NCBI GenBank assembly: GCA_937958345.1
Contig: CALGNW010000334.1
Coordinates: 1-9,004 of the forward strand
Origin: an uncultured Neomegalonema sp.
GTDB lineage: Bacteria; Pseudomonadota; Alphaproteobacteria; Rhodobacterales; Rhodobacteraceae
Length of the DNA stretch: 9,004 nt
Reading direction: 5' to 3'
The notes below the pieces were generated by a model. It saw only the letters and a program-made list of their open reading frames with translations. It did not search any database and was not told where the DNA came from. A program made the translations under genes and the position numbers. The stretch's first letter is position 1, and each line of letters starts with the position of its first letter. This document shows, piece by piece, positions 5,846-9,004 of this stretch.

Positions 5846-6622
5846 CTAGTTTGACAGCTGCCACTTCTTGCCGAGGTCTTCAAAAAAGCCCTGCTCGGTT
5901 TTCAGCGTGATCCATGTGTTCATGTAGTTGATCCACACCTGATCATCCTGCGGCAACAGCATCGCAATCGGCGTTCTCGCCTTTGGTGCAGACACGGGAA
6001 CAACCATCATCTGGCTGTACTTCTCGACCAGCTTATAGGCTTCTACGTTCGACGTAATGTGCGCGTCTGCACGACCCGCCAGTACTTCCTGAAAGTCACG
6101 CGCGGGGGCTTCGACGATCTTGTACTTCGCATCGGGGAAAAACTCTTTGACCTGTTTTTCCTGCGTCGTGCCCAGCGTCGCCGCCACGGTCACGTCGGCA
6201 TTATTCAGATCTTCCCAGTCGGAAAACTTGTCGGCGTTCTTTTTCAGCATCAGCGGCACGGTCGCCAGCGAGAAGTAGCTGGTCGTGTATCCGGCGGCCT
6301 TCGCGCGGGCCGGCGAGATCGAAGCCGACCCCGTAATGTGATATTTGCCGGCGGTAACGCCCGAAACCAGCGTCTTCCAGTCGGTCGGTACGAACTCGAC
6401 TTCAACGCCGAGGTCTTTGGCCAGCTCGGTCATCACGTCAATGTCATAGCCGGTATAGCTGTTGGTCGCGATGTCCTTCATCGTCATCGGATTCCAGTCG
6501 CCCGTCGTTCCGACCTTCAGCGTCCCGCTATCAAGAATTTCTTTCAAGGCGGATGCAGCTTGGGCCTGCGCGGTGAAAGCAACGAGTGAAAGCGCTGCCA
6601 CGGCCGCTTTAAGGAATGTCAT
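5846..6622 (-). CDS. ABC transporter periplasmic substrate-binding protein (SBP_bac_3 fold, PheC-like)
   Basis: This 258-residue periplasmic protein would deliver a small polar ligand to the ABC importer encoded divergently next door. The signal peptide is MTFLKAAVAALSLVAFTAQAQA, with likely cleavage near residue 22. The mature part has the type 3 solute-binding fold: LKEILDSGTLKVGTTGDWNP, YTGYDIDVMTELAKDLG, VEFVPTDWKTLVSGV and SASISPARAKAAGYTTSYF. Arg106 of that last block is the usual carboxylate-binding arginine. The GTTGDWNP and VPTDW blocks and the LLPQDD..INYMNTW end resemble cyclohexadienyl dehydratase (PheC). Where typical amino-acid binders have an amine-binding Asp (D-x4-D), this protein has Ser191, followed by Glu194 at the place of the PheC catalytic glutamate, judged by eye. 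Transport is the more likely role given its neighbours, but an enzyme cannot be excluded. The ribosome binding site is AGGAGA (6636-6631). Confidence 0.88.
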   Translation of the reverse strand: MTFLKAAVAALSLVAFTAQAQAASALKEILDSGTLKVGTTGDWNPMTMKDIATNSYTGYDIDVMTELAKDLGVEVEFVPTDWKTLVSGVTAGKYHITGSASISPARAKAAGYTTSYFSLATVPLMLKKNADKFSDWEDLNNADVTVAATLGTTQEKQVKEFFPDAKYKIVEAPARDFQEVLAGRADAHITSNVEAYKLVEKYSQMMVVPVSAPKARTPIAMLLPQDDQVWINYMNTWITLKTEQGFFEDLGKKWQLSN

Positions 6623-6642
6623 TTTTCGTCTCTCCTATCGTC

Positions 6643-6667
6643 GGCGGGTGACACCGTGTCACCCTCC
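6643..6667. promoter_or_regulatory. 19-bp perfect palindrome in the divergent importer promoter, candidate operator
   Basis: GGGTGACAC (6646-6654), a central C, then GTGTCACCC (6656-6664) form a perfect dyad. It extends to 6643-6667 with one mismatched pair. It lies 24 bp before the binding-protein start codon and 87 bp before the ATPase start. Its length and symmetry suit a dimeric regulator controlling both arms. If transcribed toward the binding-protein gene it would form a strong hairpin 9 nt before that gene's ribosome binding site. The rest of the 128-bp gap holds no promoter I can call with confidence. Confidence 0.55.
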
Positions 6668-6688
6668 CCAGGTCGCACAATGCCGGAA

Positions 6689-6701
6689 CGCGCCTTGCGC
6701 G
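6689..6701. promoter_or_regulatory. Short dyad CGCGC-CTT-GCGCG in the divergent region
   Basis: This is a perfect 5-bp inverted repeat with a 3-bp spacer, 50 bp before the ATPase start. It could be a second regulator half-site pair or chance in GC-rich DNA. No link to the larger palindrome is apparent. Confidence 0.2.
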
Positions 6702-6750
6702 GGTTCTGCTGTCATGCTTTGAGGAACATAGCACTGGGTTAGGGAAAGTC

Positions 6751-7503
6751 ATGCCGCGTACTGATACCGCGCCAATTATCAGCCTCAGCGGCGTATCGAA
6801 ACTGTTCGGAACGTTTAAGGCCCTCGATCAAGTCTCGCTAGACGTGCGCGAGGGCGAACGCGTTGTCGTATGCGGCCCCTCCGGTTCCGGCAAATCAACC
6901 CTGATCCGCTGCGTGAACCGTCTCGAAAAGCACGACGCGGGCGAGATTTCGCTGGATGGTGTCGTCTTGGGCAACACCCGCGCCAGCGCCAAAGTCATCG
7001 CCGATACTGTCGGGATGGTCTTTCAACAGTTCAATCTGTTCCCGCATCTGACGGTGCTGAATAACCTGACGCTGGGTCCGGTCCGCTCGCGCGGCATGAC
7101 CGAGGCCGAAGCCGAGACACTCGCGATGAAATATCTGGAGCGCGTGAAAATCCCGGAACAGGCACACAAGTTTCCCCGCCAGTTGTCAGGAGGCCAGCAA
7201 CAGCGCGTCGCCATTGCACGGGCCTTATGTATGGAACCGCGCGTGATGCTGTTCGACGAACCCACCAGCGCACTCGATCCTGAAATGATCAACGAGGTGC
7301 TTGATGTGATGGCTGAACTCGCAAGCAGCGGCATGACGATGATTTGCGTCACCCACGAAATGGGCTTTGCGCGGCGCGTAGCGGATACGATGGTCTTCAT
7401 GGATAAAGGACAAATCGTCGAAACCGCCCCGCCGGAGATATTCTTTACCAATCCGGAAAGCGCGCGGTGTCAGGACTTCCTTCAAAAGATACTGCCGCAC
7501 TGA
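6751..7503 (+). CDS. Polar amino-acid-type ABC transporter, ATP-binding protein
   Basis: This is the ATPase subunit that powers import at the inner membrane, of the GlnQ/HisP class, 250 residues (usual 240-260). In order it has Walker A GPSGSGKST (42-50), the Q-loop QQFNLFPH (92-99), the signature LSGGQQQR (145-152), Walker B VMLFDEPTSALD (165-176) and the switch His202 in VTHEM. All are intact. The ATG at 6751 has the ribosome binding site AGGGAAAG (6741-6748). It is divergent from the binding-protein gene and its stop overlaps the permease start by one base (TGATG), so the pair is translationally coupled. With only one permease gene present, the transporter is expected to use a permease homodimer. 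The substrate is not shown by this subunit. Confidence 0.95.
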   Translation: MPRTDTAPIISLSGVSKLFGTFKALDQVSLDVREGERVVVCGPSGSGKSTLIRCVNRLEKHDAGEISLDGVVLGNTRASAKVIADTVGMVFQQFNLFPHLTVLNNLTLGPVRSRGMTEAEAETLAMKYLERVKIPEQAHKFPRQLSGGQQQRVAIARALCMEPRVMLFDEPTSALDPEMINEVLDVMAELASSGMTMICVTHEMGFARRVADTMVFMDKGQIVETAPPEIFFTNPESARCQDFLQKILPH

Positions 7504-8261
7504 TGGCCAGTTTTCCCCGATCCGCCCGGTGGCTTTGCCTCATCGCCCTGATCCCCGCGCTCGGCGCGTGTTCGGATCGATGGGGTTGGTACGTTGTCAA
7601 TCCGACAACGTCATCGGGCTGGACGAACCTGACATTCCTGATGAGCGGGCTGTGGTACACGATTCTGCTGTCCGTAACCGCCATCGCTATCTCGATTGTG
7701 CTCGGGCTGCTGGTGGCCCTCCCGGGCCTCTCAAAAAATCCGTTCCTTCGCGCCCTGAACCGCATCTATGTCGAGATCGTCCGCGCGCCGCCGATCCTTG
7801 TCCTGATTTTGTGGGTCTATTACGGACTACCCCAAGCGGCCGATATTGAGATCAGCGTGTTCTGGGCGGGTGTGTTTGCGCTGGCGCTATCGGACTCGGC
7901 CTTCGAAGCCGAAATCTACCGCGCCGGAATCCAAAGCATCGACAAGGGCCAGTACGAAGCGGCACAGACGATCTCGCTCGGCTACGTCGATACGATGCGC
8001 TACGTGATTCTGCCGCAGGCAATCCGCCGGATTCTGCCCGCAATGGGCAACCAGTTCGTCTATATGCTGAAAATGTCGTCGCTGGTATCCGTCATCGGCA
8101 TGCAGGAGCTAACGCGCAAGGCAAACGAATTGGTGACGGCGGAATACCGTCCGCTCGAGGTTTATTCGATCCTGGTACTCGAGTATCTGGTGCTGATCCT
8201 CGTCGTCTCGGCGCTGGTTCGCTGGTTCGAGAGACGGCTGACGGAGGGCGAGGCACGCTGA
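7503..8261 (+). CDS. Polar amino-acid-type ABC transporter, permease, with lipobox-like N-terminus
   Basis: This 252-residue inner-membrane channel subunit belongs to the HisM/GlnP class. It has an N-terminal hydrophobic segment (10-20), then helices at about 45-73, 88-107, 118-133, 175-200 and 218-240. The cytoplasmic EAA loop that docks on the ATPase is YEAAQTISLGYVDTMRYVILP (151-171). The ATG at 7503 overlaps the upstream stop in TGATG; a longer frame from GTG 7467 would overlap the ATPase by 37 bp and has no ribosome binding site. The first segment reads LIALIPALGAC, a good lipobox with Cys23, followed by SDRWGWYVVNP. Permeases of this class normally are not lipoproteins, so this may be acylated, cleaved or simply coincidental. 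The region before the first conserved helix is longer than in short family members. Confidence 0.92.
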   Translation: MASFPRSARWLCLIALIPALGACSDRWGWYVVNPTTSSGWTNLTFLMSGLWYTILLSVTAIAISIVLGLLVALPGLSKNPFLRALNRIYVEIVRAPPILVLILWVYYGLPQAADIEISVFWAGVFALALSDSAFEAEIYRAGIQSIDKGQYEAAQTISLGYVDTMRYVILPQAIRRILPAMGNQFVYMLKMSSLVSVIGMQELTRKANELVTAEYRPLEVYSILVLEYLVLILVVSALVRWFERRLTEGEAR

Positions 8262-8292
8262 CCAGACCCGCCGGGCTCGCCGCCTACCGCAT

Positions 8293-8907
8293 TCAGTAGC
8301 GGATACTCGCCGGAATTTGCTGACGGCCCCGCCTTGGGTCATTCGCCAGCAGAGCGTGCGAGACAACCCGCTCCACCCCGGCAATCGTTGCCGCAAGCTC
8401 GGCAACGTATTCCAGTTCACTCCGGTCTCTCGCAACGCCGAGGATGTAGACGGTCGCGTTGACCGTCTCGAAGTCAAAATTGCTGTCCGCAACATCCAGC
8501 GCCGTCAGCAGGCGGAACCGCAACTGGTTCGAGATGCGCGCGTCATTCAGAAACGCATAGCCGCTTTGCTCTTCAGCCACCTGCAATTCATTGACAACAT
8601 CATTCACGCCATTGATTTGCCAGGCAATCTGAGACGCACGAACACGGTCCTGCGGGGTCCTGATGGTCCCGACAATCAGAACGCGGCCCTCGTGCACCTC
8701 TGTCGCCATTTCGGCAAAATATCGCGGAAACTCGCGGCCCATGTCGCGCTGAAGCGCAAGGTGAATCGACGTATCACCGGCGCTGCTCACAACGGCAGAT
8801 CCTGTTTCGCGAACGCCCGCACCAAATTCCTGCGGCGTGGTGCTGCACGCACTAACAGCCGTCGCGGCCAATACCGCGAGGGCAAGACGGATTCTTCCGG
8901 TCATCAT
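8293..8907 (-). CDS. Two-BON-domain lipoprotein (OsmY/DolP-like)
   Basis: This 204-residue envelope protein begins with a lipoprotein signal, MMTGRIRLALAVLAATAVSAC, lipobox VSAC, with the acylated Cys21 followed by Ser, consistent with outer-membrane sorting. BON domain 1 covers about 46-111 (VLIVGTIRTPQDRVRASQIAWQI, then GVNDVVNELQV). BON domain 2 covers about 117-188 (NATVYILGVARDRSELEYV, then GVERVVSHALL). Two BON domains on a lipoprotein is the layout of E. coli DolP (YraP), which supports outer-membrane integrity; the same role here is inference. The ATG at 8907 is chosen because AAGGAG (8920-8915) lies 7 nt before it. A TTG at 8913 would sit one base from that site and cannot be used. 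The gene converges on the permease with 31 bp between stops. Confidence 0.88.
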   Translation of the reverse strand: MMTGRIRLALAVLAATAVSACSTTPQEFGAGVRETGSAVVSSAGDTSIHLALQRDMGREFPRYFAEMATEVHEGRVLIVGTIRTPQDRVRASQIAWQINGVNDVVNELQVAEEQSGYAFLNDARISNQLRFRLLTALDVADSNFDFETVNATVYILGVARDRSELEYVAELAATIAGVERVVSHALLANDPRRGRQQIPASIRY

Positions 8908-8920
8908 AACCAAACTCCTT

Positions 8921-9004
8921 CAACAGGCAGATTCGCAAAGCCTGCGTGACGCTAGATTCGGCGCAATTCTGCTTCGGGATGGTTGGCATAGAATTAACGG
9001 GCGG
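8921..9004. other. Non-coding upstream region of the BON lipoprotein, cut by the window edge
   Basis: I see no reading frame with similarity to a known protein in the last 84 bases. The region presumably carries the promoter of the lipoprotein gene on the minus strand. TTGCGC can be read on that strand near 8970 as a possible -35, but no convincing -10 is present at the right distance. Confidence 0.3.

Noticed and set aside
8317..8949. Plus-strand open frame of 210 codons opposite the BON lipoprotein
   Set aside because: The minus-strand frame has a lipobox, two BON domains and a strong ribosome binding site. The opposite frame has none of these features.

Overview
The window looks like chromosomal DNA from an alphaproteobacterium. 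GC content is moderately high (read by eye, not computed), ProA and Fmt have typical proteobacterial sequence, and the other genes are common in free-living alphaproteobacteria. I cannot place the genus. Coding density is high and no gap reaches 300 bp. I see no transposase, phage gene, tRNA, rRNA or CRISPR array.

Left part, plus strand (1-3135): the 3' third of proA (proline synthesis), a 215-bp gap with two diverged copies of a bipartite palindromic repeat, fmt (initiator tRNA formylation), a 74-residue glycine-rich membrane protein, and a membrane-bound sensor histidine kinase with no adjacent response regulator. The repeat region also contains a degraded duplicate of the proA 3' end. An AT-rich promoter with an extended -10 precedes the kinase and shows that its start is the GTG at 2002.

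Middle part, minus strand (3142-5720): three genes transcribed right to left. They encode a glutathione S-transferase, a secreted dienelactone-hydrolase-family enzyme of YghX type, and an S-glutathionyl-hydroquinone reductase of YqjG/PcpF type. The last two are 13 bp apart and probably co-transcribed. Together they suggest thiol-linked detoxification or quinone and electrophile metabolism.

Right part (5846-8261): a compact polar amino-acid-type ABC importer split across a divergent promoter region. The periplasmic binding protein is on the minus strand. The ATPase and permease are on the plus strand, overlapping by one base (TGATG). A 19-bp perfect palindrome lies between the two arms. The binding protein resembles cyclohexadienyl dehydratase (PheC) and lacks the usual amine-binding Asp. 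The permease begins with a lipobox-like sequence. A two-BON-domain lipoprotein on the minus strand closes the window (8293-8907).

Most of the window is ordinary housekeeping and accessory metabolism. The points most worth a second look are the repeat-borne duplication of the proA end, the ligand and possible enzymatic past of the binding protein, the lipobox on the permease, and the palindrome between the importer arms. I do not see a clearly new defence or mobile system.
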